Source: Bacteroidia bacterium
GTDB taxonomy: Bacteria > Bacteroidota > Bacteroidia > Bacteroidales > Dysgonomonadaceae
Reading direction: 5' to 3'
Assembly (NCBI GenBank): GCA_030538215.1
Contig: JAUNUM010000005.1
Location: 1-59,857 of the forward strand
Length of the DNA stretch: 59,857 nt
The notes below the pieces were generated by a model that searched no databases, was not told the DNA's origin, and saw only the letters and a list, made by a program, of their open reading frames with translations. Both the position numbers and the translations under genes were made by a program. Of the stretch, positions 12,595 to 22,228 are shown in pieces. Every line of letters begins with the position of its first letter. Positions within the stretch are counted from its first letter, which is position 1.

Positions 12595-13887
12595 ATGAAA
12601 AATATAAAATTTGTTTTTTATCTTCTTTTGATAATTCTATCTTCGTCTTGTATGGATACCTACACCGAAGATTATATGGCAAACGTACCCGTTTATTTAA
12701 GTTATTCCGATTTACGAAGCGCTGTGAAAACATTACCGGCAAAGGATTTAGAAAAACCCGGTAAAATTTATTTTAAAGACAATTATTTATTGATTGTCGA
12801 AAAAATGAAAGGTTTTCACGTAGTTGACGTTTCGGTACCATCAAATCCCAAGAATATTTCTTTTGTAGAAGTTCCCGGCTGCGTGGATATAGCTGTAAAA
12901 AACAATATTCTTTACGCCGATAGTTATATCGATTTGGTAGCGCTGGATGTAGCAGATGTAAACAAAATAAAGGAAGTGAATCGTTTGAAAGATATTTTTC
13001 CGTATGCTGTACCGCCAACCGAAAATGAATATAGAACCGGCAACGTAAATAAAGAAAAAGGCGTAGTTGTAGGCTGGGAGCAGAAAAGAGAACATAATAA
13101 ATTGGAGGAACAAACCGTTTATCCCGTTTATTATGGCTGGGAAACTTATCATAAAAGTCCAAATTTCAGTTTTGATGCTCTAAACGCTAATACCGGCGGC
13201 ATCTCCAGTACATCGTTCGGCAAAGGTGGATCCATGGCTCGATTCGGACTATATGACAATTTTCTTTACACCGCAGATCGACATCAATTGTTCGTTTTCA
13301 ACGTTTCAGAAGCATCAAAACCGCAAAAAGTGGTTACCCAATCCATTGGCTGGAACGTGGAAACCATGTTTTTGTACGATAATCATATGTTTTTAGGAAC
13401 AACCGATGGCATGATTATTCTCGAATTGGTAAATCCATCGGCACCGCGCCAAATCAGTTCATTTCGTCACGTAACCACTTGCGACCCGGTTGTTGTACAA
13501 GACGGATATGCATACATAACACTACGTTCCGGCGTTACCTGCAACAGAGCTCCAAATGCCACTGTAAATGTTTTGGATGTAGTGAAGTTATCCGATGATT
13601 ACAAAACAAACAATTTGATAGCAACTTACAACATGAAAGCGCCTTACGGCTTGGGTATTGATAAAAATACTCTCTTTTTGTGCGACGATGGGCTAAAAGT
13701 TTACAATGTTGCCGATAAATTGAATATCAACAATAATTTGATAGCACATTTTAAGGATATAAAAACGTTCGATGTAATCCCATTGAACAAGTTTCTCTTT
13801 ATGATTGGTGAGGATGGATTTTACTTATACGATTACACCGATTTGCAAAATATAAAACAATTGGGAAGTATTCCCGTAAAGAAGTAA
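12595..13887 (+). CDS. LVIVD-repeat lipoprotein
   Basis: A 430-residue lipoprotein. The signal peptide ends in the lipobox SSSC (Cys19), so it is anchored in a membrane. The mature part consists of beta-propeller-like repeats of the LVIVD type, recognised by phrases such as YLLIVEKMKGFHVVDVS (about 63-79), LYTADRHQLFVFNVS and MFLGTTDGMIILELVNPSAPRQIS. These resemble surface proteins with a propeller fold and no known enzymatic activity. It is the second gene of a likely pair with the beta-barrel gene upstream, and it converges with the polyprenyl synthase gene, with only 2 bases between the stops. Confidence 0.8.
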   Translation: MKNIKFVFYLLLIILSSSCMDTYTEDYMANVPVYLSYSDLRSAVKTLPAKDLEKPGKIYFKDNYLLIVEKMKGFHVVDVSVPSNPKNISFVEVPGCVDIAVKNNILYADSYIDLVALDVADVNKIKEVNRLKDIFPYAVPPTENEYRTGNVNKEKGVVVGWEQKREHNKLEEQTVYPVYYGWETYHKSPNFSFDALNANTGGISSTSFGKGGSMARFGLYDNFLYTADRHQLFVFNVSEASKPQKVVTQSIGWNVETMFLYDNHMFLGTTDGMIILELVNPSAPRQISSFRHVTTCDPVVVQDGYAYITLRSGVTCNRAPNATVNVLDVVKLSDDYKTNNLIATYNMKAPYGLGIDKNTLFLCDDGLKVYNVADKLNINNNLIAHFKDIKTFDVIPLNKFLFMIGEDGFYLYDYTDLQNIKQLGSIPVKK

Positions 13888-13889
13888 AA

Positions 13890-14864
13890 TTAGAACAATC
13901 TGTTTTTCAAATACATCAACAACATATTCAACAGTATTCTGAATTCATTGTTTATTGAAACATTTTTAATAATTTGCTCAGCCTCCTCCAGATATTTTTC
14001 CATGGTTTTTTGAGCATATTCGATACCGTTGTTGTTTTTGGCAAAATTAAGAAGAATTTCAATATTTTCGGACGAAAAATCTGATGAACAAACGATATTC
14101 ATCATTTCGTCCGAAATTTCTTTTGGTGCATTTTTTAGCGCATAAATAAGCGGAAGCGTAATTTTTCCTTCACGAATATCGTTACCGGTAGGCTTACCAA
14201 CATCGGCTTTGTAATAATCGAAAATATCATCTCTAATTTGAAAGGCGATGCCTAATAAACGGCCTACTTTTCCAAATTCATCTATCGTAAATCTATCTGC
14301 GCCGGCAGTAATAGCACCAATTTTTGCACAGACATAAAGTAGCGAAGCTGTCTTCTTTTCAATAACTTCAAAATATTCTTCTTCATCGATAATAATCTCA
14401 TTGGCAAGCGAGTACTGATTCAGTTCTCCTTCAGCCAGATTCTGCCCGAGTTCAGAAATAAGATCCATGATTTCCAGATTTTCGGTTCTCACGCTTTCAC
14501 GCAACGCCGATGACAATACATAATCGCCGGCCAATACAGAACGTTTATTATCGAAAACCGCATTTGCAGAAAGCTGCCCCCGCCGCGTTTGAGCCTCATC
14601 CACCACATCGTCGTGCATAAGAGTTGCCGAATGCAACAATTCCACTGTAACCGCACCGTGATACGTGGCAGGCGTTATTTCACCACAACACTTTGCTACC
14701 AAAAAAACCAACATTGGTCTTATCCGCTTGCCATCCACCTTGAAAGCATGTTCAACAATGTCGGAAATTCTTTTATTATCAGTTTCTAAAGCTCTCCGAA
14801 GATAAATACCAAATTGATTTAACTCGTTAGACAACGACTCTTTTATAACCTCACTTTGATCCAT
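13890..14864 (-). CDS. Polyprenyl diphosphate synthase (IspB-like)
   Basis: A 324-residue trans-prenyltransferase that condenses isopentenyl diphosphate onto an allylic primer to make the long-chain precursor of menaquinone. The first aspartate-rich motif is DDVVDEAQTRRG near residue 91 and the second is QIRDDIFDY near residue 216; both are intact. Long-chain specificity (octaprenyl or similar) is inferred from length and class, not shown. It is divergent from polA across a 96-bp promoter region. Confidence 0.92.
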   Translation of the reverse strand: MDQSEVIKESLSNELNQFGIYLRRALETDNKRISDIVEHAFKVDGKRIRPMLVFLVAKCCGEITPATYHGAVTVELLHSATLMHDDVVDEAQTRRGQLSANAVFDNKRSVLAGDYVLSSALRESVRTENLEIMDLISELGQNLAEGELNQYSLANEIIIDEEEYFEVIEKKTASLLYVCAKIGAITAGADRFTIDEFGKVGRLLGIAFQIRDDIFDYYKADVGKPTGNDIREGKITLPLIYALKNAPKEISDEMMNIVCSSDFSSENIEILLNFAKNNNGIEYAQKTMEKYLEEAEQIIKNVSINNEFRILLNMLLMYLKNRLF

Positions 14865-14960
14865 TTCCCATTAATTAGAAACGCAAATTTAAAAAGAAAT
14901 CATCTCAAAGCAAGCAAATATTAGTAACTTTACACTTTAAAAAGAAATATTCATTTTTAT

Positions 14961-17756
14961 ATGACCAAACAAAAGTTATTTTTACTGGATGCTTATGCAT
15001 TGATTTACAGAGCATATTACGCATTCATAAAAAATCCGCGTGTAAACTCCAAAGGACAAAATACATCGGCAATTTTCGGTTTTGTTAATACGCTCGAAGA
15101 TGTGCTCCGAAAAGAAAATCCCACGCATATTACCGTCGCTTTCGATCCGCCCGGACCAACATTTCGGCATACGGAGTTTGAAGCCTATAAAGCACAGCGC
15201 GAAGCCACTCCCGAAGATATAAAACTCTCAGTTCCAATTATTAAAGATATTCTGGCTGCTTACAATATACCCGTGCTGGAAGTGTTGGGATTTGAAGCTG
15301 ACGATGTTATCGGAACCATTGCCAAACGTGCCGACAAAGAGCGTTTTGATGTATATATGATGACACCCGATAAGGATTACGGACAACTTGTAGAGCCAAA
15401 CGTTTTCATCTACAAACCCAAGTATGGCAGCAACGATTTTGATGTGTTGGACGACAAAAAAGTGATGGAAAAATACGGGCTTGCCAATCCATGCCAAATG
15501 ATTGATTTATTGGGTTTAATGGGCGACACATCGGATAATATTCCCGGTTGTCCCGGAGTGGGAGAGAAGACCGCCGCGAAACTGTTGAATGAGTTTGGTT
15601 CCATAGAAAATTTGTTGGAAAATACCGATAAATTGAAAGGCGCGCTGAAAACAAAAATTGAAGAAAACAAAGAACAGATATTGTTTTCCAAGTTTTTGGC
15701 AACGATAAAAACTGATGTTCCCATTGATGTGGAAGAAAGTGATTTCGAACGAAAAGAACTGAACGAAGAAGCCATAAAAACTATTTTCGAAGAGTTGGAA
15801 TTCCGTACACTCATTGCACGTGTACTGAAAATAGAACCCATCACAAAACCGACTCCAAAAGGACCGGTTCAGGGCGATTTATTTGCAATGTTTGAAGAAT
15901 CGGAACAAACAGAAACTGCAACTGTAAACGATTTACCAACCGATTTTACCGATATTCACTCCACACCGCACACATACAAAATGGTTGTGTCGGAAAAAGA
16001 GATGCAGGAACTGAACGAAAAACTTTGTGCGCAAAAATCGGTTTGTTTCGATACCGAAACCACGGGAACCGACCCGCTTTTGAGCGACTTGGTGGGACTT
16101 TCGTTCGCTTACAAAACCGGCGAAGCGTATTACGTTCCCATTTCTGCCAATGCGGACAAAGCGAAAAAGCAAGTGGAAATTTTCCGTCCTTTTTTTGAAG
16201 ACGAAAACATTGAAAAAGTGGGACAAAACTTGAAATACGATATACTGGAACTGCGCAATTACGGCATTCACGTTCGCGGAAAGCTGTTCGACACAATGAT
16301 TGCGCATTATTTGCTCAATCCCGAACTCCGCCACGGAATGGATTATATGGCGGAAACGTATCTGAAATACAAAACCATTCATATAGAAGAATTGATTGGT
16401 GCACGTGGAAAAAATCAGAAATCGATGGCTGATGTCGCACCCGAAATAGTTTCGGATTACGCCGCCGAAGATGCCGATATTACGCTCAAAATCAAGCATA
16501 TTTTAGAAAAGGAAATCGCCGAAAACAACCTTTCCGATTTGTTTTACAACATAGAGCTTCCGCTGGTTTACGTGCTTGCCGACATGGAATGGACAGGTGT
16601 ACGATTGGATTTGGATGCGCTTGCTGATTTATCTAAAGAGCTGACCGAAGAGTTGATTCAGATTGAAATGGAAATCATCGAAATGGCGGGAATGGATTTC
16701 AACGTAAACTCACCCAAACAAATCGGCGAAGTGCTTTTCGACCGAATGAAAATTATCGAAAAAGCCAAGAAAACCAAAACCGGACAATACAGCACAAGCG
16801 AAGACGAATTGCAGAAATTGCGCAACAAACACCCGATAATTGAAAAAATATTGGAGCAACGTGGACTGAAAAAATTGCTAAGTACCTATATTGACGCGTT
16901 TCCATTGTTGGTTAATCCCCGAAGCGGAAAAGTGCACACATCGTTCAACCAAACCGTTGCGGCAACCGGCCGACTGAGCAGCACGAACCCAAATTTACAA
17001 AATATTCCCATTCGCGACGAGCGCGGCAAGGAAATGCGTAAAGTTTTCATTCCCGATGATGGTTGCACATTTGTTTCGGCAGACTATTCGCAAATCGAGT
17101 TGCGCATTATGGCGCATTTGAGCGGCGATAAAAATATGATGGAAGCTTTTGCGCAAGGACAGGATATTCACGCCGCCACGGCTGCTAAAATCTATAAAAT
17201 TCCCATTGAAGAAGTTACGTCCGATATGCGCCGCAAGGCTAAAACCGCTAATTTTGGTATTATTTACGGCATTTCGGTTTTCGGATTGTCCGAACGGCTC
17301 AACATCCCGCGTGCTGAAGCCAAAGAACTTATCGACGGTTATTTCGAATCGTTTCCGCAAGTGAAAGCCTATATGGACGAAAGCATCGCACGCGCACGCG
17401 AAAACGGCTATGTGGAAACCGTATCGGGGCGAAAACGTTATTTAGCAGATATTAATTCCAAAAATGCCATTGTGCGCGGTTACGCGGAACGAAACGCCAT
17501 AAACGCGCCCATTCAGGGAAGCGCTGCCGATATTATTAAAATCGCGATGGTTCGTATTTTCGATCGTTTGCAAAAGGCGCAACTCAAATCGAAAATGATT
17601 CTTCAGGTGCACGACGAACTCAACTTCAACGTTCCCGTGAACGAACTCGCCGATATTCGGAAAATCGTAACCGAAGAGATGGAAAATGCTTATAAATTGC
17701 GTGTTCCGCTGAAAACGGATCTGGGAGTAGGGGAGAATTGGCTGGAAGCGCATTAG
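14961..17756 (+). CDS. polA: DNA polymerase I
   Basis: A full-length 931-residue Pol I used in Okazaki-fragment processing and excision-repair synthesis. Domains: 5'-3' flap nuclease (1 to about 290, LLDAYALIYRAYYAF and the helix-hairpin-helix GCPGVGEKTAAKL), 3'-5' proofreading exonuclease with the catalytic DTETTG at about residue 364, and the polymerase domain (about 560-931) with DYSQIELR, RRKAKTANFGIIYG and QVHDELNF. Both nuclease domains look active, unlike some bacterial Pol I proteins that have lost proofreading. TAACTTTA at 14925-14932 is one base off the -7 consensus. Confidence 0.98.
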   Translation: MTKQKLFLLDAYALIYRAYYAFIKNPRVNSKGQNTSAIFGFVNTLEDVLRKENPTHITVAFDPPGPTFRHTEFEAYKAQREATPEDIKLSVPIIKDILAAYNIPVLEVLGFEADDVIGTIAKRADKERFDVYMMTPDKDYGQLVEPNVFIYKPKYGSNDFDVLDDKKVMEKYGLANPCQMIDLLGLMGDTSDNIPGCPGVGEKTAAKLLNEFGSIENLLENTDKLKGALKTKIEENKEQILFSKFLATIKTDVPIDVEESDFERKELNEEAIKTIFEELEFRTLIARVLKIEPITKPTPKGPVQGDLFAMFEESEQTETATVNDLPTDFTDIHSTPHTYKMVVSEKEMQELNEKLCAQKSVCFDTETTGTDPLLSDLVGLSFAYKTGEAYYVPISANADKAKKQVEIFRPFFEDENIEKVGQNLKYDILELRNYGIHVRGKLFDTMIAHYLLNPELRHGMDYMAETYLKYKTIHIEELIGARGKNQKSMADVAPEIVSDYAAEDADITLKIKHILEKEIAENNLSDLFYNIELPLVYVLADMEWTGVRLDLDALADLSKELTEELIQIEMEIIEMAGMDFNVNSPKQIGEVLFDRMKIIEKAKKTKTGQYSTSEDELQKLRNKHPIIEKILEQRGLKKLLSTYIDAFPLLVNPRSGKVHTSFNQTVAATGRLSSTNPNLQNIPIRDERGKEMRKVFIPDDGCTFVSADYSQIELRIMAHLSGDKNMMEAFAQGQDIHAATAAKIYKIPIEEVTSDMRRKAKTANFGIIYGISVFGLSERLNIPRAEAKELIDGYFESFPQVKAYMDESIARARENGYVETVSGRKRYLADINSKNAIVRGYAERNAINAPIQGSAADIIKIAMVRIFDRLQKAQLKSKMILQVHDELNFNVPVNELADIRKIVTEEMENAYKLRVPLKTDLGVGENWLEAH

Positions 17757-17912
17757 CCGGCTATTGGCCATTAGCTGTTGGCTATTGGCGAGATAGTGTG
17801 TTATTCAAAATTAGGAAATAAAACAATAGAAAAAATAGCCATGTTATTGCCGCAAAGGCTTATCAATTCAACGCAAAGCCAATTGCCAATGGCTAAAAGC
17901 TAACAGCCAAAA
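17757..17912. repeat. MITE-like element E1 (imperfect terminal inverted repeats)
   Basis: The left end (17757-17792) is built from the phrases GGCTATTGGCCATTAGC and GTTGGCTATTGGC. The right end (17875-17912) is built from their complements (GCCAATGGC, TAAAAGC, TAACAGCC). About 85 bases of AT-rich sequence lie between. A second element of the same plan and size is at 24847-25007. No coding capacity. Confidence 0.6.
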
Positions 17913-17913
17913 T

Positions 17914-18366
17914 ATGCTTGACGGATTAGCGGAATACGGATACTGGGGATTATTGTTGGCATCGTTTTTGGCGGCAACGGTACTTCCGTTTAGTTCCGAA
18001 GTGGTTTTTGCCGCGCTCATAGCCACAGGGATGGATATTTGGACGTGCATTTTGTATGCCACCATCGGAAACGCTGCGGGAGGCGCTACGTGCTATTATT
18101 TAGGTCGATTGGGAAAGACCCAATGGTTGGAGAAATGGTTCAAAATAAAACCGGAACAAATCGATAAAATGAGCCGATGGCTGCACGGAAAAGGCGCCGT
18201 GATGGGTTTTTTCGGGTTTCTTCCCGCCGTCGGCGATGCGATTTTGGTAGCATTGGGATTTATGCGGGCGAATGTGCCAGTGGTAATGGTTTCGATGACG
18301 ATTGGGAAATTTTTGCGGTATGTACTGATTGGGTTTGGGACGGAGCAGATTATGAGTTGGCTTTAG
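17914..18366 (+). CDS. VTT-domain (YqaA-type) inner-membrane protein
   Basis: A 150-residue integral membrane protein of the SNARE-associated/VTT superfamily, close to YqaA. Hydrophobic segments are seen at about 10-45, 50-70, 95-117 and 122-148, with the conserved LPFSSEVVFAALIA and a GxxxGxxxxYxLGR-like element (GNAAGGATCYYLGRLGK). The broader DedA/VTT group contains lipid scramblases and putative ion-coupled transporters; the role of the YqaA branch is not established. The ATG comes directly after the E1 repeat, so the repeat supplies its leader. Confidence 0.85.
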   Translation: MLDGLAEYGYWGLLLASFLAATVLPFSSEVVFAALIATGMDIWTCILYATIGNAAGGATCYYLGRLGKTQWLEKWFKIKPEQIDKMSRWLHGKGAVMGFFGFLPAVGDAILVALGFMRANVPVVMVSMTIGKFLRYVLIGFGTEQIMSWL

Positions 18367-18379
18367 AAAGTTGACTAAA

Positions 18380-18408
18380 CTTTGTCAAAGTTTGAAACTT
18401 TGACAAAG
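18380..18408. repeat. 29-nt dispersed palindrome, copy 2
   Basis: CTTTGTCAAAGTTT and AAACTTTGACAAAG give a nearly perfect hairpin with a minimal loop. It is the same element as 6079-6107 and begins 14 bases after the VTT-protein stop. Confidence 0.75.
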
Positions 18409-18602
18409 ATGTGCCTAATCCGAAATTTAGTCGTAATTTTCGGAATATAATCGGAAAAATCGGTGTAAATTAACATAACATTTATTTATGAAAACTAATA
18501 AAACAAACATTATCAACAATATATGCTACACAGAACTTGTTTACGGAAGAATAAGCAAAAAACTATAAACTCTATACTTCTAACTCATAACTACAAAACT
18601 AA

Positions 18603-19382
18603 ATGTCAACCATTCTTTTTCACGAAATAGTTTACGGGCCTATTCACAGCCGAAGAATGGGTTCATCGTTAGGTGTAAACCTGTTGCCTTACGACGGCAA
18701 ACTGTGTTCATTCGATTGCATTTATTGCGAATGCGGATTCAACAAAGATTTTCGTACGAAAACAAAACTTCCCGATCGCGAAAACGTGCGTGCAGCTATG
18801 GAAGATAAGTTGCAATCGATACAAAAAGATGGAACGAAGTTGGATGTCATTACATTTGCCGGAAACGGCGAACCCACCATGCATCCCGAATTTGCCGGAA
18901 TTATCGACGATACCATCTCGCTTCGCGATCAATACTTTCCCGAAGCCAAAATCAGCGTTCTTACAAACGGAATGAACGTCGGTAAAGCATCGGTTTTTGA
19001 AGCGTTAAAGAAAGTAGAAAATCCGATTTTAAAACTCGATTCCGCTTTTGATGAAACGGTTAGGTTAATCGATCGTCCGAATTCTTCCGAATATTCCGTT
19101 GCAAAACAAGTGGAACTCTACAAACGCTTCAGCGGTAATTTTGTGCTGCAAACCATGTTCCTCCGTGGAGAGTTTGAAGGCAAACGTGTGGATAATACCA
19201 CTGAAAACGAAATTTCGGCGTGGTTAGAGCTCGTTAGAGAACTTAATCCACGCGAAGTGATGATCTACACCATCGACCGCGAAACGCCCGCCAAACAACT
19301 CGAAAAAGTCTCAGTGGAAGAGTTGCGAAAAATTGCGGATAGAGTGGGGGAGTTGGGTGTGAAAACAAATGTGGCAGGATAA
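18603..19382 (+). CDS. Radical SAM protein of unassigned function
   Basis: A 259-residue radical S-adenosylmethionine enzyme. The [4Fe-4S] ligands are Cys35, Cys39 and Cys42 in CSFDCIYC, a CxxxCxxC motif. A GNGEPTMHP element near residue 85 corresponds to the SAM-binding GGE motif. The N-terminal GPIHSRRMGSSLGVNLLP phrase is typical of a widespread small-radical-SAM group whose substrate is unknown to me. No auxiliary cluster domain is obvious in the C-terminal third. It stands alone, with a 236-bp gap upstream. Confidence 0.85.
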   Translation: MSTILFHEIVYGPIHSRRMGSSLGVNLLPYDGKLCSFDCIYCECGFNKDFRTKTKLPDRENVRAAMEDKLQSIQKDGTKLDVITFAGNGEPTMHPEFAGIIDDTISLRDQYFPEAKISVLTNGMNVGKASVFEALKKVENPILKLDSAFDETVRLIDRPNSSEYSVAKQVELYKRFSGNFVLQTMFLRGEFEGKRVDNTTENEISAWLELVRELNPREVMIYTIDRETPAKQLEKVSVEELRKIADRVGELGVKTNVAG

Positions 19383-19445
19383 AATCAATGCAGAATGCAA
19401 AATTAACAATGCATAATTATTAGTGATACGTTAATATCCTGAACT

Positions 19446-19679
19446 TTATTTTGCGATATCTGCTTTTTTCTTCACCAAAAACAAGTGATACATCTGAATT
19501 ATCGCTACCATAGCGTTTGAAATAATTATCGGCCATTTTAAACCAAGCATTATGCCGTAAATAATAAAAAAAGTACAGGCAAATAGGTTAATTGTGCGTA
19601 CTTTGCGTACTTGTTTCGGAATAAAAGATATGACCAAAAATGCCATAGCTAAATATCCAATTAATTCTGTATAATTCAT
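19446..19679 (-). CDS. Small membrane protein (YgjV-like)
   Basis: A 77-residue protein with three predicted membrane segments (about 5-20, 28-47 and 51-70) and the conserved phrase FFIIYGIMLGLKWPIIISN. It resembles the short YgjV/PQ-loop-like membrane proteins common in Bacteroidota, sometimes carrying misleading database names. Function is unknown; similarity in plan to SemiSWEET transporters is only suggestive. It lies 22 bases downstream of ychF on the same strand and is probably co-transcribed with it. Confidence 0.7.
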   Translation of the reverse strand: MNYTELIGYLAMAFLVISFIPKQVRKVRTINLFACTFFIIYGIMLGLKWPIIISNAMVAIIQMYHLFLVKKKADIAK

Positions 19680-19701
19680 TATCTGGCTATTTTAAGGATA
19701 C

Positions 19702-20805
19702 TTATACATTAAATCTAAAATGCATTACATCACCATCTTGCACCACATATTCTTTGCCTTCCACACTCATTTTTCCGGCTTCTTTTACAGCAGCTTCCGA
19801 ACCGTATTTAATAAAATCTTCATATTTAATAACTTCGGCACGGATAAATCCTTTTTCAAAATCGGTATGAATAACACCGGCACATTGTGGAGCTTTCCAT
19901 CCTTTCTCGAAAGTCCATGCACGAACTTCTTGAACACCGGCAGTAAAATATGTTTGTAAATTTAGTAATTTATATGCCGATTTTATCAAACGGCTTACGC
20001 CCGATTCAGTTAGCCCGATTTCCGAAAGAAACATTTCACGCTCTTCATATGTATCAAATTCAGCAATTTCCGATTCTATTTTTGCTGCTACAACCAAAAT
20101 TTCGGCATTTTCATTTTTTACGGCTTCGCGAACTTGTTCCACAAATTTATTTCCGCCTACGGCGCTTTGTTCATCAACATTGCATACGTATAGAACCGGT
20201 TTTGAAGTCAATAAATATAATTCGCGGGCAGCTTTGTTTTCATCTTTAGTATCGAAAGTAACCGTACGTGCCGATTCGCCTCGCAACAAAGCTTCGCGAA
20301 TTTTTGAATAGACTTCGAAAGCTAATTTAGCATCTTTATCACCGCCGGTTTTGGCTTGTTTTTCTACTCTTTGAATACGGCTTTCAATAGTTTCCAAATC
20401 TTTCAATTGCAACTCTGCATCAATAATTTCTTTGTCACGAACAGGATCAACACTTCCATCAACATGGGTAACATTTTCGTCTTCAAAGCAGCGCAACACG
20501 TGTAAAATAGCATCGGTTTCGCGAATATTTGCTAAGAATTTATTTCCCAATCCTTCGCCTTTGCTGGCTCCTTTCACCAATCCGGCAATATCAACTATTT
20601 CTACCGTTGTTGGCAAAATTCGTTGTGGTTTAACAAATTCTGCCAACTTATTTAATCGTTCATCGGGAACGGTAATTACTCCCACGTTGGGTTCGATGGT
20701 GCAAAACGGAAAATTTGCCGCTTGAGCTCTTGCATTTGATAAACAATTAAAAAGAGTTGATTTTCCTACGTTGGGAAGTCCCACGATGCCACATTGTAAA
20801 GCCAT
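19702..20805 (-). CDS. ychF: Redox-regulated ribosome-binding ATPase YchF
   Basis: A 367-residue Obg-family P-loop protein (universal OLA1/YchF). The G1 motif GLPNVGKST at residues 8-16 and the G3 segment [14 protein letters not shown] are present, along with the C-terminal TGS domain (about 280-365, [18 protein letters not shown]). YchF prefers ATP to GTP and binds ribosomes, affecting translation and the oxidative stress response. A minus-strand promoter element lies at 20890-20897. Confidence 0.96.
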   Translation of the reverse strand: MALQCGIVGLPNVGKSTLFNCLSNARAQAANFPFCTIEPNVGVITVPDERLNKLAEFVKPQRILPTTVEIVDIAGLVKGASKGEGLGNKFLANIRETDAILHVLRCFEDENVTHVDGSVDPVRDKEIIDAELQLKDLETIESRIQRVEKQAKTGGDKDAKLAFEVYSKIREALLRGESARTVTFDTKDENKAARELYLLTSKPVLYVCNVDEQSAVGGNKFVEQVREAVKNENAEILVVAAKIESEIAEFDTYEEREMFLSEIGLTESGVSRLIKSAYKLLNLQTYFTAGVQEVRAWTFEKGWKAPQCAGVIHTDFEKGFIRAEVIKYEDFIKYGSEAAVKEAGKMSVEGKEYVVQDGDVMHFRFNV

Positions 20806-20889
20806 TTTTTTGAGATTATATTAGACCGCTTCGCTATCAAATGTTAATTATTTAAACAAATACGGTGCGTGAATATTTTTTTGCGGGTG

Positions 20890-20897
20890 CAAAGGTA
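20890..20897 (-). promoter_or_regulatory. Promoter -7 element of ychF
   Basis: On the minus strand this reads TACCTTTG, an exact TAnnTTTG match, 85 bases before the ychF start. It abuts the terminator hairpin of the upstream rluF unit, so termination and re-initiation occur almost at the same place. Confidence 0.6.
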
Positions 20898-20928
20898 CAA
20901 AAAAAGACTCATTTTCAATAAGTCTTTT
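20894..20928 (-). terminator. Terminator of the nadA-rluF unit
   Basis: AAAAGACT and AGTCTTTT pair around an 11-base loop; on the minus strand the stem is followed by a run of T. It lies about 46 bases beyond the rluF stop. Confidence 0.75.
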
Positions 20929-20944
20929 AAAGTTTGTATTTTAA

Positions 20945-20974
20945 AAACTGTTTTGAATCCGTCAAAACAGTTTC
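20945..20974. repeat. GAATCCGTC palindrome, copy 2
   Basis: Arms AAACTGTTTTG and CAAAACAGTTT are perfectly complementary around AATCCGT. The element runs up to the rluF stop codon at 20974. Confidence 0.75.
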
Positions 20975-21912
20975 TAATATCGTCTTTTTCGTTTCTGTTC
21001 CATTTTGCCTTTCCCCCTTAATTCTTTGGCTTTCGGATTAAAGTTCGTAATTTGTTTCGATGTAGATTTTGATTTATTTGAAAATACAAACGACTCTTTA
21101 AAAGTAGAACGAGATGAACGGGATTCCGACTTTGAAAGCTTTTTCTTTTCCGTCTGAATTTCTCCCGATGAATCGGAAATAGCAGCTTTCAATTCTTTCA
21201 TTTCTTTTTCATTTAAAAAACGCCAATCACCAATTCCAATCCCTTTTAACGAAATATTCATGATACGAATTCGCTCCAATTTTTCTACCTCATATCCTAA
21301 ATATTCGCACATCCTACGGATTTGTCGATTAAGTCCCTGAACAAGAATTATTTTAAATACGTATTCCGATATTTTCTCTACTCTACATTTTTTTGTTATT
21401 TCGCCCAAAATAGGAACTCCACCGGACATTTTTTTCACGAAATCATCCGTTACGGATTTATTTACGGTAACAATATACTCTTTTTCGTGCTTGTTTCCGG
21501 CACGTAGAATTTTATTTACGATATCACCATCGTTAGTCAAAAAAATCAATCCTTGTGAGTCTTTATCCAATCGTCCGATAGGAAAAATGCGTTCGTGATA
21601 GTTTACATAATCAATTATGTTGTCACGCTCGCTTTTATCGGTTGTACTCACAATTCCGCGTGGTTTGTTGAATGCCAACAATACAAAATCTTCTTCCGGT
21701 TTTGGCTCTATCAGCAAGCCATTTACCAAAACTTTATCTTTACTGCTCACCAACGTTCCTATTTCGGCACGTTTTCCATTTACTAAAACTTGCCCCAATT
21801 CAATGTATCTATCGGCTTCGCGACGAGAACAAAGCCCACTTTCGGAAATGAATTTATTAAGCCTTGTTCCCGCGTAGGGAACCTCCTGAATTATTTTTTT
21901 ACTCTTTTTCAT
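20974..21912 (-). CDS. rluF: 23S rRNA pseudouridine synthase RluF-like
   Basis: A 312-residue RsuA/RluB/E/F-family pseudouridine synthase. It has an N-terminal S4 RNA-binding domain ([20 protein letters not shown], about 15-60) and a catalytic domain with the Asp in [18 protein letters not shown] (about residue 113). RluF modifies U2604 of 23S rRNA in E. coli; the exact target here is inferred. A Ser/Lys/Arg-rich tail of about 70 residues at the C-terminus is extra to the core enzyme and is probably disordered. I prefer the start at 21912 over 21924; either way it overlaps the GIY-YIG gene. Confidence 0.88.
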   Translation of the reverse strand: MKKSKKIIQEVPYAGTRLNKFISESGLCSRREADRYIELGQVLVNGKRAEIGTLVSSKDKVLVNGLLIEPKPEEDFVLLAFNKPRGIVSTTDKSERDNIIDYVNYHERIFPIGRLDKDSQGLIFLTNDGDIVNKILRAGNKHEKEYIVTVNKSVTDDFVKKMSGGVPILGEITKKCRVEKISEYVFKIILVQGLNRQIRRMCEYLGYEVEKLERIRIMNISLKGIGIGDWRFLNEKEMKELKAAISDSSGEIQTEKKKLSKSESRSSRSTFKESFVFSNKSKSTSKQITNFNPKAKELRGKGKMEQKRKRRY

Positions 21913-22186
21913 ACCACCCATCACTTAAATCTTTCCATTCAGGATTCATTTCATTTATCAATTTTTCTTTCCATGCTCTATTCCACTTTTTCAATTGTTT
22001 TTCCTTCACTATTGCACTATTTGCATCAGGAAAAAAATCAAACCAAACCAATTTAGTTACATTATATCTATAAGTAAATCCTTTATTTACATGAGTTTTA
22101 TGTTCGTACACTCTGCGCTTAATATTATTTGTAACACCAATATACAACGTAGTATTATGTGCATTGGATAAGATGTAAACATACAT
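21899..22186 (-). CDS. GIY-YIG nuclease-family protein
   Basis: A 95-residue single-domain protein of the UvrC/GIY-YIG fold. YVYILSN and [17 protein letters not shown] give the GIY and YIG motifs with the catalytic Arg, and EKQLKKW supplies the conserved Glu region. Members of this short group are frequent in Bacteroidota and of unknown role; they lack a DNA-binding partner domain. Its 3' end overlaps the 5' end of rluF by at least 14 bases, and it follows nadA by 42 bases, so all three are probably on one transcript. Confidence 0.85.
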   Translation of the reverse strand: MYVYILSNAHNTTLYIGVTNNIKRRVYEHKTHVNKGFTYRYNVTKLVWFDFFPDANSAIVKEKQLKKWNRAWKEKLINEMNPEWKDLSDGWYEKE

Positions 22187-22228
22187 TTCTTATACTATTT
22201 ATTGGGTTTCCCGTTTTCACGGAAAAGA

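Noticed and set aside
15933-16499. 188-residue ORF antisense to polA
   Set aside because: Shadow of the PolA exonuclease coding sequence with no ribosome-binding site or family resemblance. Several similar antisense frames in mnmG, lacZ, the helicase and dnaG were dropped for the same reason.
18510-18518. Further TTATCAACA 9-mers outside the putative origin (also about 35098)
   Set aside because: They are single, not clustered, and lie where no skew change is seen; one or so is expected by chance in 60 kb of AT-rich DNA.
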